Origin: Raphanus sativus
Lineage: Eukaryota; Streptophyta; Magnoliopsida; Brassicales; Brassicaceae
Assembly (NCBI RefSeq): GCF_000801105.2
Contig: NC_079515.1
Span: forward strand, 33,441,407-33,505,406
Direction of reading: 5' to 3'
Length of the DNA: 64,000 nt
Of this stretch, positions 35,020 through 46,591 are shown one piece after another; position 1 is the stretch's first letter, and each line of letters opens with the position of its first letter. The translations under genes and the position numbers were made by a program. The notes beneath the pieces were generated by a model. It did no database searches, was not told where the DNA came from, and saw only the letters and a list, made by a program, of their open reading frames with translations.

Positions 35020-35738
35020 ACTGAGAGAGTATGTCCAGAGGAGGAAGACGAACTCACACCAAGTTTTCTTTTGGTTCTTCTCTTTGTTTATGTTAACAAG
35101 CTGATGATGTTGTAATGTTCTGGTTTTGCAGGTGTTGTGAGATTGGTTTTGTTGGTTGCAGGTGTTGGAGTTTTAGCATGGGTTTATCAGTCGGTTCAAC
35201 CTCCACAGCCGAAAATGGTCACCGCCGTGACATCACCGAAAATCAAACTTAAGAGACGGAAGGCATTTGGCATACAAAGAACTCGGAGTCCACAGAGAGG
35301 AAGCCAAGTTCAAGATGAAAGTGTTGCAGGTTAGCTGGAGCGGTGCTGATAGCGCCTGTAGTTAACTATTGGTGGAGAAACTTGCATGCAAACTTGTCTA
35401 AGGAAGCTTTATCTCTTATGCTTCCTCGAGACCAGTACCGGATGCTTAGAATGGTTCATTATGCACCTTGGCTTACTTTTCTGGTGGAACACACAGAGAT
35501 GTTTCTCACACGGTATCTACATTTCATGTGACCCCAACATCCTCTCGTTTCAGGACAAGGAAAATTTCTCTAAGCTCGGTTTCAATGACCTGAATCAGGT
35601 TTCAAGAACATTCTCATATTCATATCCTAAAGTTTATACCATGATGTTGATGTTTTCTTGGCAGGCATACGCAAGGCCAAGGCGAATATGAAAGCCTACA
35701 GAGAGACTTGATGATTGGTTATGGTCATTGGGAGTTGG
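35020..35738 (+). pseudogene. Alpha/beta-hydrolase gene remnant
   Basis: Pieces of a membrane-anchored plant alpha/beta-hydrolase appear in the right order but in shifting frames. 35137-35250 encodes the N-terminal anchor and linker (VLLVAGVGVLAWVYQSVQPP, VTSPKIKL). After PKIKL one extra base moves the frame, so RDGRHLAYKE-like sequence continues in another frame to about 35327. Then the catalytic middle, roughly 150 residues including the nucleophile elbow, is absent, and sequence resumes at LAGAVLIAPVVNYWWRNL (about 35332). A further shift follows APWLTF (continuing as WWNTQRCF). After an intron-like gap, QGEYESLQRDLMIGYGHWEL ends at a stop near 35738, before the normal C-terminus. Loss of catalytic core and two shifts make it non-functional. 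Confidence 0.82.
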
Positions 35739-36064
35739 ATCCATTAGACTAGAAAGTGAAAATGTACGGATCAAGAATGTCCGACAACAGTTGGAGAAGA
35801 GAACCAAGTACAGAGTTTTGAATTGGTGTGGCTTTAAGGAGAGAGCAACTTTTATAATGTAATGTAATCCATTACAAATTAGAACACACTAATAAAAAAA
35901 AGATATATCAATACAAAGACAACAACACAATACAAGAACCAAACAAATGTAAAAACTATGAACATCTTATTTTTATCTACCAAACAAATTCATTCATAAA
36001 AACATATTATATAATATATATATAGTTACCATAATATATATAAAGAAATTCCAGAGACTCGCAC

Positions 36065-38331
36065 TCACTCATCACTGATTGCAGCAAACTCAGGAAGGAT
36101 CCAGCCATTGTCCATGGCACGACCAACATACAACTCGAACTTCTCTTTCGCGTTAGGTATATCAAGCGACAAGTCATCAAGGCTGTCTTTAACACGACCA
36201 AACCCTTTTGTCATTTGGTTCATCGTAATCAATCCTTCACCAAAACATTCCTCGAGCAGATTCAGCAACCCATCATTCTTCTTCTCCATCGCCATCACCA
36301 AAGCTTTCTTCACCACCTCGTGGTTGAAAAACGGCATCCCTAGATCACGGATACATTGACAAGCCTCTGATGTTACCCCTCCCATTTCATATTCCTCCAA
36401 AAGTTTCGAGATCTTGTCTTTTGCATCTTCCACTATCCACCCGCTCCCACCTCCCCAGCTTCTCAGCAGCCTCTCCCCTGCGTGTCTGGCTGAGATGAGA
36501 GACCGCGCCGAGCGCACTGTTTCTGTCCCCGTTGATTTTGGAGGCAGCTTTGTTGAGATCTCCTCCAGGTTAAGCGGAGCTAAGACGTCGTCGATCACGG
36601 CTCTAGCTAGAAACAGAGCGAGCTCGTTTGATGCGTCCATGATGTCTAGAGCCGTGTCTTCTGCGGATTCAAGGAGCATGATGAAACCGTTGATGAAATC
36701 TTCTGTTGAGAATAACTCCATGTGGAGAGAAGATAGAAGAACCGATGCCATTTCCTTTTCTCTGTTCTTCTTGTCTAGAGCGAGTGTTATAAGCTTCTTT
36801 AGAAACACAGGGTTGTATTCAGGCGTTGCTAGATCTTCAAGACTGCGGATTAGCTCAGGAATGTCATCTGATAAGAAATATTCTTGAATTATATTCACCG
36901 TATCCTTCTTGTACCGTCTTAGCTTCTCGTCTTGACTTGATACCCCTCCATCTTGATCAGATGTTACCTTAAACGAATCATCGAGCCAGCCTCCAGAGAT
37001 AGCCTTGGGAACTATAGAATCAAACAGCTTTCTAGCACAAGGGATGTCTAGAGCCAGGTCATCCAGAGACTCCGCGACTCGGTTGAACCCTTTCACCATC
37101 TGACTCGAACTGATCAGACCTTCTTCAGCAGCTTCGTTCAACAGCTTTAGTATGAGCGGCTCGGACGCTTGAGATTCCATAGCCAGAACCAAAGCTCTCT
37201 TCACCACCTCGTGATGGAAAAACGTGACACCTAACTCTCTGATGCATCTACATGCTTCGTAAGTGTCTCCGTTCTCCACGTACTCCTTCAAGATCTCAGA
37301 TATCTTCTTCTTCGTTTCTTCCACCGTGGTGTGAGTGCTACCTCCCCATTTCCTCTCCACTAGCTCCGCGTGGTGAGGAGCCGAGAGGTAGCTCTTCTCC
37401 GCGGTCACAACAACATGATAACCTTTCGAAGACTCCGGAAGATTCTTCCTAGACCTAGCTAGAAAAACAGGAGGGAGGATCTCATCAACGATAGCCCTGG
37501 CGATAAACAAGGCGAGGACATTAACAGCATCAGGTATGTCCACGGCAAGGTCATCAACGGATCTGAGGAGTCTTATGAACCCATCCCTGATCTGATCAGG
37601 TGAAATCACATCAGCATACAAGGCGGAGAGTAAGACAGAAGCCATTTCCTTCTCCTTATCGTGCCTGTCCATGGCCATAGAGACAAGCCGCTTTGTGAAG
37701 TAAGGATGATATTCAGTCGAACCGAGCTCCCTGAGGTCGGAGGCCGCCACTTTCACATCACCGGTGGTGAAGTACTCCTCGACGATGGAAACTACAGACT
37801 TTTTGTAATCATCCAAGGGGTCTGACACAGGTGAATCAACAAGTTCATCATATGCTCCCTGTTTAAAAAAAGAGAGAGAGTAAATGAGTCACAAGTAAAG
37901 GTAAAAGAATCAAATGGATGTTATACCTCTCCACTATCGTAATTGGGATCGTTTTTATCTACAAAGCAGTCAACATCAGTGTCAAGAAGCTTTCCCCAAG
38001 TTCCTTTTCCACCAGCACCCTCTGCAGAAGGTATCATTAGGTAGCCCACGTAAGTCAACCAACCATGAATCAATCAAGTAAAGAGGAAGGTTTCACAAAA
38101 AAAGTTTTGACCTTTCTTAACACGGATATGCTTGCCAGAGTGAGTCCGACGCACGTGCCTAAAAGGGAGCCCAGCTACGGGTCCTTTGCCACCAGTGGGA
38201 GACTTTATGTTGAGATCAGCGAATAAAGGATGAGACTTTGGGGAGGATGACAAGTTTTCAGCGCTCTTCAGAGTTGCTAACTCCAGTTTCTTCCACTGTC
38301 CGTCCGTCAACATACCCTCATCCGATGCCAT
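36065..38331 (-). CDS. MRF1: Four-MA3-domain translation regulator
   Basis: Minus strand, three coding exons: 38112-38331, 37927-38021 and 36065-37858, giving 702 residues. MA3 domains bind eIF4A and are shared with eIF4G and PDCD4; the plant MRF proteins carry four and tune translation under energy limitation via TOR/S6K (literature on the family). Domain starts seen at about residues 120 (DDYKKSVVSIVEEYF), 284 (VEETKKKISEILKEY), 419 (RRYKKDTVNIIQEYF) and 580 (VEDAKDKISKLLEEY). Each holds the ELALFLARA / LDIPNA-type helices. The N-terminus is basic with HVRRTHSGKHIRVKK. The ATG sits directly after a splice acceptor (tgtgtttcag), so the leader contains an intron and an upstream non-coding exon around 38480-38720. 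Matches AT5G63190, recalled as 702 residues. Confidence 0.95.
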
Positions 38332-39822
38332 CTGAAACACAGATAAAAAGGATCAAAAAGCTCAAATCACAGACGAAAGTTCTTCCCTTTCCACCTCCAC
38401 AAGGGGACAGGCACGCACGCACACGTGACTTTATAGAGATTTATATACGAATAACTTTGTAACTTATAAGATCGATTGTTAGATAGATATCACAAGAAAG
38501 GAGAAAGAAGAATCTAGTACATGTGTGACTGCAACACAGGATCTAATTCCAAACCGTGAAAAGAGAGTCGTGCTTGGCTCGGATCTCGAACCAATTGATA
38601 TGGATCGAGCCTCCAGCACCGGGGGGAGGAGTAACAAACTAACAACGCGGAGAAGAATCAACGTCGAATGAAGATAACGATCACTCCACTAAGATTCAAA
38701 AGTCACCGATTCCAGACAGCGACTAGAGAAAAGGAACTGGATCAGGATCGCCTCCAAAAAAAATTATTAATATAAATAAAATAAAGTTTTATTATATGTG
38801 ATTGTACACGTCATCATAGAAAAGACGTGGATGGCTTCTTGGTTTTTTTTTTCTTTTCTTTTCTTTCCAATTCGGATACAAAACGGGCTGTGTCATGAAG
38901 TTCGGCCCATAAAATTAGCTGTTTTGGGCTCAATTAATCAAATTAAAAGTAACGTGGAATTCCATGAGTTGATTGATGATCATATGTTACAAAGTTACAT
39001 GGAAATGAAATGTGTAACTTAGACACCTACTTTAATCTGTCACGATTCCATGCATTATCAAAAGGATCAATTTCGTTTCACTATTGTAACAAAAAGAAAT
39101 ACGAGAGGGAACATCAAGAGTCAGTCACGTGAACCACCACACTATTATCACACAACTATTAATTCTCAAGTTTCTTGGCAATGCACCCGATAAACTAGCG
39201 TTTTAAGCTATCATCTTCGGATTTGTGTATGTTATACTTATCTTTCTTAATATGAATATCGTGTGTTGGCAACAAGTGTAGATTGATATTGTATATATTA
39301 TCATTTGATGATCTAATCCGAAATGATGATTATGAACGGTCTAATCAGCATTTTTTTAATTTTGTTGTTTTAGTGAATGTGCTATGTTTATTGAATTATT
39401 TGTACAACACTGACAATGAGAAGTAGTTTTCAAGCAAAACAGCCGCACATGCCTTTTGTCTCAACACTTTCATTTTTTTCTAATCCGACGGTTCCTTTTA
39501 TACCTACGACCTTGAATCTAACCACTCTGCTTGTTTTTAGAAAGGTCAATTTTTGTTTACAAGACATTTCAACCTTCACAACCTAAACAAGAAAATTGAA
39601 AGCTGAAATTATTTCATACGGCGACCCAAAAAAAATCTCGTGAATTATCCGCCGAGCTTTGTCCAGAACATGCTACAAAAAAGATTATTAGTAGATTTAA
39701 TACCCAAATATTCAGGTTTCAGTTTGAATGACATCCAAAATCGTATGATCCACGTACGTACACCAATCTAAAAATGCTATTGTAATAAAAAACAACTACA
39801 TTGTTGAATTAGATATTATAAT
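38332..39822. other. MRF1 5' region and spacer
   Basis: 38332-38750 is the MRF1 leader intron, leader exon and promoter (minus strand). The rest to 39822 is AT-rich spacer with no gene. Confidence 0.5.
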
Positions 39823-39963
39823 ATGCTCTCTAGATATATATTTGCATGGTAAAAATGCGATCAATTAGCATTATATGATCTTGTTAATTGATCGCATTTT
39901 TACAAGATCATATAATGCTAATTGATCGCATTTTTACCATGCAAATATATATCTAGAGAGCAT
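39823..39963. repeat. Perfect hairpin, 62-bp arms with 17-nt loop
   Basis: 39823-39884 and 39902-39963 are exact reverse complements over 62 bp. The 17-base loop (TAATTGATCGCATTTTT) is itself a copy of a stretch inside the right arm. The 20-mer GCATTTTTACAAGATCATAT occurs at 39894-39913 and again at 39960-39979, just past the right arm. Perfect arms mean a very recent origin, most simply by template switching during replication. Confidence 0.92.
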
Positions 39964-40009
39964 TTTTACAAGATCATATGTAGCAAAAATAAAATGTCGG
40001 TAAGTCGCA

Positions 40010-40110
40010 CAGTTATATGAGTTTTTTTTCGAGAGAGAACAATTATATGAGTTTTTTTTATGAGAGAACAATTATATGAGTTTTTTTTTTGTTGCTAAAG
40101 GCACAATTAT
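40010..40110. repeat. Short tandem repeat, about 30 bp x 3
   Basis: Three copies of a unit like ACAATTATATGAGTTTTTTT plus GAGAGAACA, the last one degenerate (ends GCACAATTATATAA). Begins about 30 bases after the hairpin. Confidence 0.7.
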
Positions 40111-40255
40111 ATAATAATATGATTAAGTTGTGGAGGACATGTAGTGATGCCAATTGTTTCCATGTGCACTTAATTGTCAACACATTTTACACCAGAAAAA
40201 AAAAGTTCAATTATTCTCTATGAAAATATATTATATGAATTTTATAAACCTAATA

Positions 40256-40449
40256 CAGTGAAACTTCTATAAATTAATAATGTTGGGATTACACCATAAC
40301 TATAAATTTTTATTAATTTATCGAGATTATTAATTTATCGATATACTAATTGAACCAAAAATTCTATTTGGAACTATGAAATTATATTATTTTATAGATT
40401 TTTTAGTATATATTAATTTATAAATTATTAATTTAAAGATACTATACTG
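40256..40449. mobile_element. Emigrant-like MITE (pogo/mariner type)
   Basis: A 194-bp element starting CAGTGAAACTTCTATAAATT and ending, reversed, CAGTATAGTATCTTTAAATT, flanked by TA on each side (40254-40255, 40450-40451). The CAGTAAAACCTCTATAAATT-type end is the one I recall for Arabidopsis Emigrant MITEs. The interior is rich in TATTAATTTAT in both orientations. No coding capacity. Confidence 0.75.
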
Positions 40450-40469
40450 TATTAGGTTTGATCATTTTA

Positions 40470-41110
40470 CATGGACTCGAAAATCCGAATCATAACCGTT
40501 CCAAAAATATCCGACCCGAAATCAAACCAAAAATTTATAATTACCTAGTTAGACCCAAAATATCTTTTATCCGAAAGAATTAGAACCGAAAAAATTGACT
40601 CGAATAGATCCATATCCGAATAAACGCGATCCAGTAAAAACCAATTTGTACCCAATGTAAAAATATGAATATATAAAACTATGATTCCATGTGTTATATT
40701 TTCTATGATTTAATTTATGATCTAGTTAAAATTTCATCTTATTAGAAAAATTTATTATTATTTTATAACAATTTCAAGTAATATAAATTAAAATATTGAA
40801 TTTAGAATTTAAAAATATTTAATTCAATTATTAATAGTTTATTTGTGGTTATTTTAGAAAATTTCAGATAAACACGATGGATTTTGGCTGAAGTTTGATA
40901 GAGTTCAGATCCTTCAATTCTTTTTTGTATTATAAGTACTCGAACCTGACTCAGATCCGTTTTGGACTCGAAAATTATAGGTATTTTAATTATAGATCCG
41001 AATCGATCCGAATCTGAGAGGAACCAAACCAAATCCAAAAAAAAAAAATGCTTAGTTGGGTCCAAATCTTTAAAACTGAAAACCGAATCGAACCTGAATA
41101 CCCAAATGCC
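40470..41110. repeat. CCGAA-rich dispersed repeat, copy 1
   Basis: Repeated CCGAATC / CCGACCCGAAATC / GATCCGAATC phrases with an AT-rich middle, in the layout also seen at 52725-53470. The start and end differ between copies and no target duplication is clear. A common Brassicaceae repeat type; family not named here. Confidence 0.5.
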
Positions 41111-41847
41111 AAGACCTAAATATTGGCCTTCTAGCACATGGTTCAATGGTCCCAAAATCAAATCACTTTATGGGGTGGTGTCGGCTAAGTTCTTCTATTA
41201 TATTGTCTTTGATTTGTGGTTGTTCTCTTATTTTGTTCTGAGCAATAGTGCTATTAATAATAAGTTCACCCGTATTACTGAAGTACACTAACACACTGTT
41301 GACTTTTGGGGGCAGTCTAATTAGTGTTCACCAACATTCATCTTTGAGTTCGTTGAGATTTATTACGAATTATCTTTTTCTATATACTCCAAATGACTCA
41401 TTGCTCTTATATCACCTGCATGTTTGTATATTGAATGTTACTGGCTCAACCATTTTGATTTCAACTGCTATAATGGTTGAGATCATTATATTTACAATGA
41501 TGATCTGATCAGTGTGATGTTGAATGCATACATGTGAGAGTAGGTTTGTCATTCGGGATTGAGTTTTGAAACTTCATTCATTTCAAAATAGCGCACTTTT
41601 CTCCTCTTTATATGATTTAGGTTGGTTTCCATTATAACACAGGGAAAATCATTTCATATTGAGATAAGAGAAAGAGAAAAAAATTAAAGGCTAAGAAAAG
41701 TGGGTCCAATTAACCCCAACTTGCATGCGCATTAACTCACTCAAGGTGTTCATGTGCTATATAGCCTATATGTTTCTTTGTCTTTCTCCCTTCATCACTC
41801 ATGTTTCGTACAAAAACCTTATAACTTTACAAAAAGCCAAGAACACA
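41111..41847. other. Pectate lyase promoter region, no gene seen
   Basis: AT-rich, with no frame of note except an in-frame upstream ATG at 41725 (see the pectate lyase entry). A CTATATAGCC stretch near 41756 may serve as a TATA element about 90 bases before the chosen start. Confidence 0.4.
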
Positions 41848-43787
41848 ATGCTGAATTCCTCACAAGCATCCTTTGCTCTTATCTTTCTCTGCTGCATTTC
41901 CTTTTTCTTGTCTACACTCGCTTTGTCCTCGCCTGTTTCCAACCCTGAGCTCGTAGTTGAGGAAGTCCACAGGTATTGTAACACAAATGTACAATTTTTG
42001 TGAATACAAATGTATGTGTAGTAATTTTTCTTTAAAAGTTTGTTTTAAAGTTCTCTCCATGCAATGATAGTTTCGTTATTTTAATCTTATCGCTAAACTG
42101 ACTTTGTTTATTTGCTGCAATTAGCAGTTATACGTACGTCCAGAATAATGCAAATATTTTATTGTATAGTAGTGGATGTGAAGTCGTCTTTCTAACAAAC
42201 ATCGTGGATGTTAATTGGTTGATATTTTAGGAAAATAAACGAGTCCATATCACGAAGGAGCTTAGGATACTTCTCGTGTGAGACCGGTAATCCAATCGAC
42301 GATTGTTGGCGATGCGACAAAGACTGGGAGAAAAACCGGAAACGGTTAGCTGATTGTGGAATCGGTTTTGGAAAAAACGCAATTGGTGGTCGCGATGGTG
42401 AAATTTACGTGGTCACCGATCCAGGAAATGATGATCCAGTAAACCCTAAACCGGGAACACTAAGATACGCAGTAATTCAAGATGCACCGCTCTGGATTAT
42501 ATTCAACCGAGACATGACGATCCAACTAAAAGAAGAACTCATAATGAACTCTTTCAAAACTCTAGACGGACGAGGAGCATCAGTACACATCTCCGGTGGG
42601 CCGTGTATAACCATACAATACGTGACAAACATCATCATCCATGGTTTACACATACATGACTGTAAGCAAGGTGGGAACACTTACGTTCGAGATTCTCCAG
42701 AGCACTACGGGTGGCGGACGATATCGGACGGTGACGGTGTTTCGATCTTCGGTGGGAGCCACGTGTGGGTTGATCATTGCTCGCTCTCGAATTGTAACGA
42801 TGGGTTGATTGATGCAATCCGTGGATCGACGGCTATAACGATTTCTAATAATTACTTGACGCATCACAATAAGGTTATGTTATTGGGACATAGTGATACG
42901 TACGAGCAAGACAAGAATATGCAAGTCACTATCGCTTTTAACCACTTTGGAGAAGGCCTTGTCCAAAGAATGCCAAGGTATGTATGATTTACTTTATTAT
43001 TTATCAAAAAAAATGTTTTATTAATACAAATATTTTTGGATATATGTAGCACAAACTATAAAGGTCAAGTATATTGTCGGTGGACATTTTCTAAAGTTAA
43101 AATAGCAAAGCCAAAATACAACTGCATTTTTTCGAACATTGATACAACTATTGCATTGAACTCTTAATAATTATGATGTCTATAATCAACCGTAACATAG
43201 TGAACATTTGCTGATATTTTGTTTTATATGTAGATACTTCAGATAGGTTTTCTATTTAAGTAGAGAATGTAAATTTTTATGTTAACAAGGTAATGAAAGA
43301 TTATATTTACATAATATACATATAGGTGTCGACATGGATATTTCCATGTGGTGAACAATGACTATACACATTGGGAAATGTATGCAATTGGAGGAAGTGC
43401 TAATCCTACCATCAACTCCCAAGGCAACCGTTTCCTTGCTCCTGATAACTCTTTTAGCAAAGAGGTAATCCAAATTTTCAGCTTTAACGCAATAAAAATT
43501 CAATGTGATTTGATTCAATTCAAACTTATAATATTACAACTTATGGTTTTGCGAAAAAGGTAACAAAGCATGAGGATGCGCCAGAAAGCGAATGGAGTCA
43601 TTGGAATTGGAGATCCGAAGGAGATCTAATGCTTAATGGTGCATTCTTTACACTTTCTGGAGCTGGACCAACTAAATCGTCAAGCTATTCGAGAGCCTCA
43701 AGCCTAGCTGCTAGACCGTCCTCTAATGTTGGTGAGATAACTATATCTTCTGGTGCGCTCAGCTGCAAAAAGGGTTCCCACTGCTGA
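41848..43787 (+). CDS. Pectate lyase, polysaccharide lyase family 1
   Basis: Four exons: 41848-41972, 42231-42977, 43326-43464 and 43560-43787, giving 412 residues. Cleaves de-esterified pectin in the wall by beta-elimination with calcium. Residues 1-27 are a signal peptide ([20 protein letters not shown]). The family's landmarks are present: [60 protein letters not shown] (calcium-binding aspartates), [12 protein letters not shown] and [17 protein letters not shown] with the catalytic Arg. The exon 2-3 junction falls inside that last motif, confirming the splice. An in-frame ATG 41 codons upstream (41725) would put extra residues before the signal peptide, so I chose 41848. Likely AT5G63180 orthologue by order, from memory. 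Confidence 0.94.
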
Positions 43788-44077
43788 TCATAGCCCCACC
43801 AGCGTGGATGTATTTGTGTGTGTATATAATGTAATGAAACCAGCAATTCAAAGCTAGTTGTGTAATAATCTTGATGAAAAAGTGACGAGGAGTTGATTAC
43901 GTTTGAATTTGGTCCCTGTGTCGGCAAAACTTACTAGTATCACTAAACACGTTTAACCAAAACCAAAAGTTATTTCCTGTTGAAAAATAGTATTTTTATC
44001 TACAATAGTACTACTACACCAGATATTAGATCAATTTGGACAACAAACCAAAAGAATATCACAAACCCAATCTTCAT

Positions 44078-46591
44078 TTACTTTCTACGGTTTGACTTCT
44101 TCTTCTGCCTTCTAACTGGCTCCTGGTTGATAGGCACTGGCAAGACGGTTCCTTCACGTATACCATCCGAATCTGATGACATATTCTTTAACGTTTTCTG
44201 TGCTTCAACAAACACCCTTATATCTCTTATCTGTTACAAACCGATTACCATCACTCGTTAAATGTTAATAGCGGAAATAGCAAACCCTCGGTTGAGTATA
44301 GAAGCTTACCTGTTCTTCAAGATCAGCTATAGTCTCGTCTTTTGATCCTAGCAATGCAGCTTCCCTGAATAGACACCATAAGTCGATTGTTTCTTTACCA
44401 CGTATTATGATTTTCGTTTTATGTAAAATCATATTTAACAAGAGAAAAACATCTTTCACCTCTCTTCTATTTCCTTGAACTTCTTCCGCCAAGTATCCTG
44501 CTCTTTTATAAGCTTTCTGTTAACCTGGATCCAGATTTTAATAGTTCACAGAGTATAAGGAAACCTTTCAAGTATGGAACAACGGAGAACAAGGCCTAGA
44601 GAAACTCTCACCTCAGTGATTTCAGTTTTTTCCTCTTCGCATATTTCGATTTCATTCTGAAGCTCCTGCATCTTGTTAACAACAGTCTGCTCAACTGCTT
44701 CAGCAATACTACTTTCCTGCTTGCTTCTCGCTTCCACAATCAGAGATTCATAGTACTGATGAAAAAAAAAACATCACGATCGTGATAAGTAATTGATCTC
44801 TCTATGCATAGATATACCATGAGGGGTGGCTACAACATCATCCTCTACCAAGCTTGTTCATATATAAATTAAGAAGAGATAGAAACACTTGCCTGTCGCT
44901 GAGCCCTAAGCTGACTTGCAAGAAGGTCATTATACTCGGTTACAATCTGTTCAACAGAAATTTAGTCAAGACAAATAATAAAATCATGAAAGCCATTAAT
45001 GTTCTAAGATTCATTTTGTGCAGGAAAATTTGATTTAAGAGTGATTGAAAGCATACTGAATCAACTTTGCTGTTGAAGATAGCACCGCTAATCCCTGTAT
45101 CCTCACTACACTCACAGAGACCACAGTCCCCTTCGTGGGAAAGACAGCGGTTGTTCATCTCTACCGACTTTCCATCTATTTTTGAATGGTTTAACCGATG
45201 AACATAGCTGTCACCAACATAATCCCAGATTTGTTGTGTTCGCAAATCAAGAGAGTAGCAATGATGCGTTTCTTTCCAGTGCCTGATAGAGTGCCCTTCC
45301 CTGTACCTACAATTGGAAAAACACAATCAACCCACTGTGAATGAAACTTCCACCTCTGAGGAATATATAGATGCGTTTACAGTTTCAGGTTATCTAACTT
45401 TTTTTTTACAAACGGAAACGCAAAACAAGCTTTACCTTCCACAGCCTAAGAAGCCACAGACAAGGCACGCCCATACGTTGTCCGTTTTTCCACAAATAGA
45501 ACAGCTTGGTATATCATCTTGTTGTTGACACAATCGACAAACCTACAAGCGAAAATGAACATGTGTCAAGGTATTTGTTAAAAACAAGACGAGTCAAGAT
45601 TCATTATCCGCCAGAAACATGCAATGATCAAAGCTCTAACATATGAAACAAGAAGGAAAAGGCCACTCACCTGACAGGATAGATAAGTCCATTTTGAAGT
45701 GCAAGAACACTGAAACGAGTGATCACAAAGAGTACTGAGGATACCACTAGTGTCAGGATCCAATCTCTCTGCACCAGTCAAATTCCAAATACTCAAATAA
45801 ACCCAAAAAAATTAGCTGAATCATTCAAACTGAAAACAAACCATCATTCTTTAGCAGAAACTCTCACCAAGACATATTGGGCAAGTAGGTAACTCGGTGA
45901 ATCCAACAGGGGAAGAAGCAGCAAGCTCATCAAACTCAGTGTGTTCCACCGTAAGTACATAGAGAATATGACAAACCTCAGCCTAAACACACAAGAACAA
46001 AGTTTAATATTCATAAAATGAACTGAACCAGAAAAAAAGAAGAGAAACCTCCTTTCTATATTATTACAATAATACCTCAGAAGGAGCATACTTTCTCCCA
46101 TTCAAGTTCTTGTGGAACCCATCCGCTCCGGCTTGATCTGAGAGTGTGATCAAAACACTATACCTATCTTCCATCGCATCGTTCCTAAACATTTTTCAAC
46201 AAGAATCAAATCAGCTTTTAGCCTCTCTTTGTTTGGTTTCCAAAGCGACGACGACGACTCACCTGATGAAGAGGATGTGAGAGACATGGGCGATTTGGGA
46301 ATCGCAGAAGCGGATGAAATCGAGGGAGGAGAGGTAATTGGGGACAGCGACGACGAAGAGAGTGGTTGATCGGGAGCTAGGGTTTGGGAGGGAGCTGTGG
46401 GAAGAGTTTCGGTAGAGATGGATTAGGCCTTTTCGTTCTGTGAGTTTGAGAGATGGTATGAGCTTATTGTTATTATTATCGGTGGGACGCTGAGATCTCC
46501 TCGACGACGGCGCGTAGCTGAAACCGGATTCTTCGTCTTCGGTGGAGATCGGCTGCTCTGGGTCTACCGAGTGGACTCTTAGGACGAACAT
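44078..46591 (-). CDS. BRAP2-type RING / ZnF-UBP E3 ligase (BRIZ family)
   Basis: Minus strand, 11 exons: 46263-46591, 46076-46184, 45868-45982, 45671-45768, 45436-45542, 45057-45306, 44893-44946, 44612-44755, 44460-44524, 44310-44364 and 44078-44230, giving 492 residues. Order: BRAP2/RRM-like N-terminal domain (LFVVAVPNYLSSLDFIRFCD), RING-H2 (CPICLERLD, CDHSFQCSC, CRLC), ZnF-UBP (CSICGKTDNVWACLVCGFLG then HHCYSLDL), a long coiled coil (EARSKQESSIAEAVEQ onward) and a basic tail (RRQKKKSNRRK). Arabidopsis BRIZ1 and BRIZ2 form a heteromeric ubiquitin ligase needed for seed germination (literature). The intron after exon 7 has a GC donor (CAG|GCAAGT), an accepted minor class. The known Arabidopsis genes are on chromosome 2 as I recall, so this locus may be out of synteny. 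Confidence 0.93.

Noticed and set aside
41725..41847. Upstream in-frame ATG for the pectate lyase
   Set aside because: It would put 41 residues before an otherwise perfect signal peptide; the downstream ATG is preferred.
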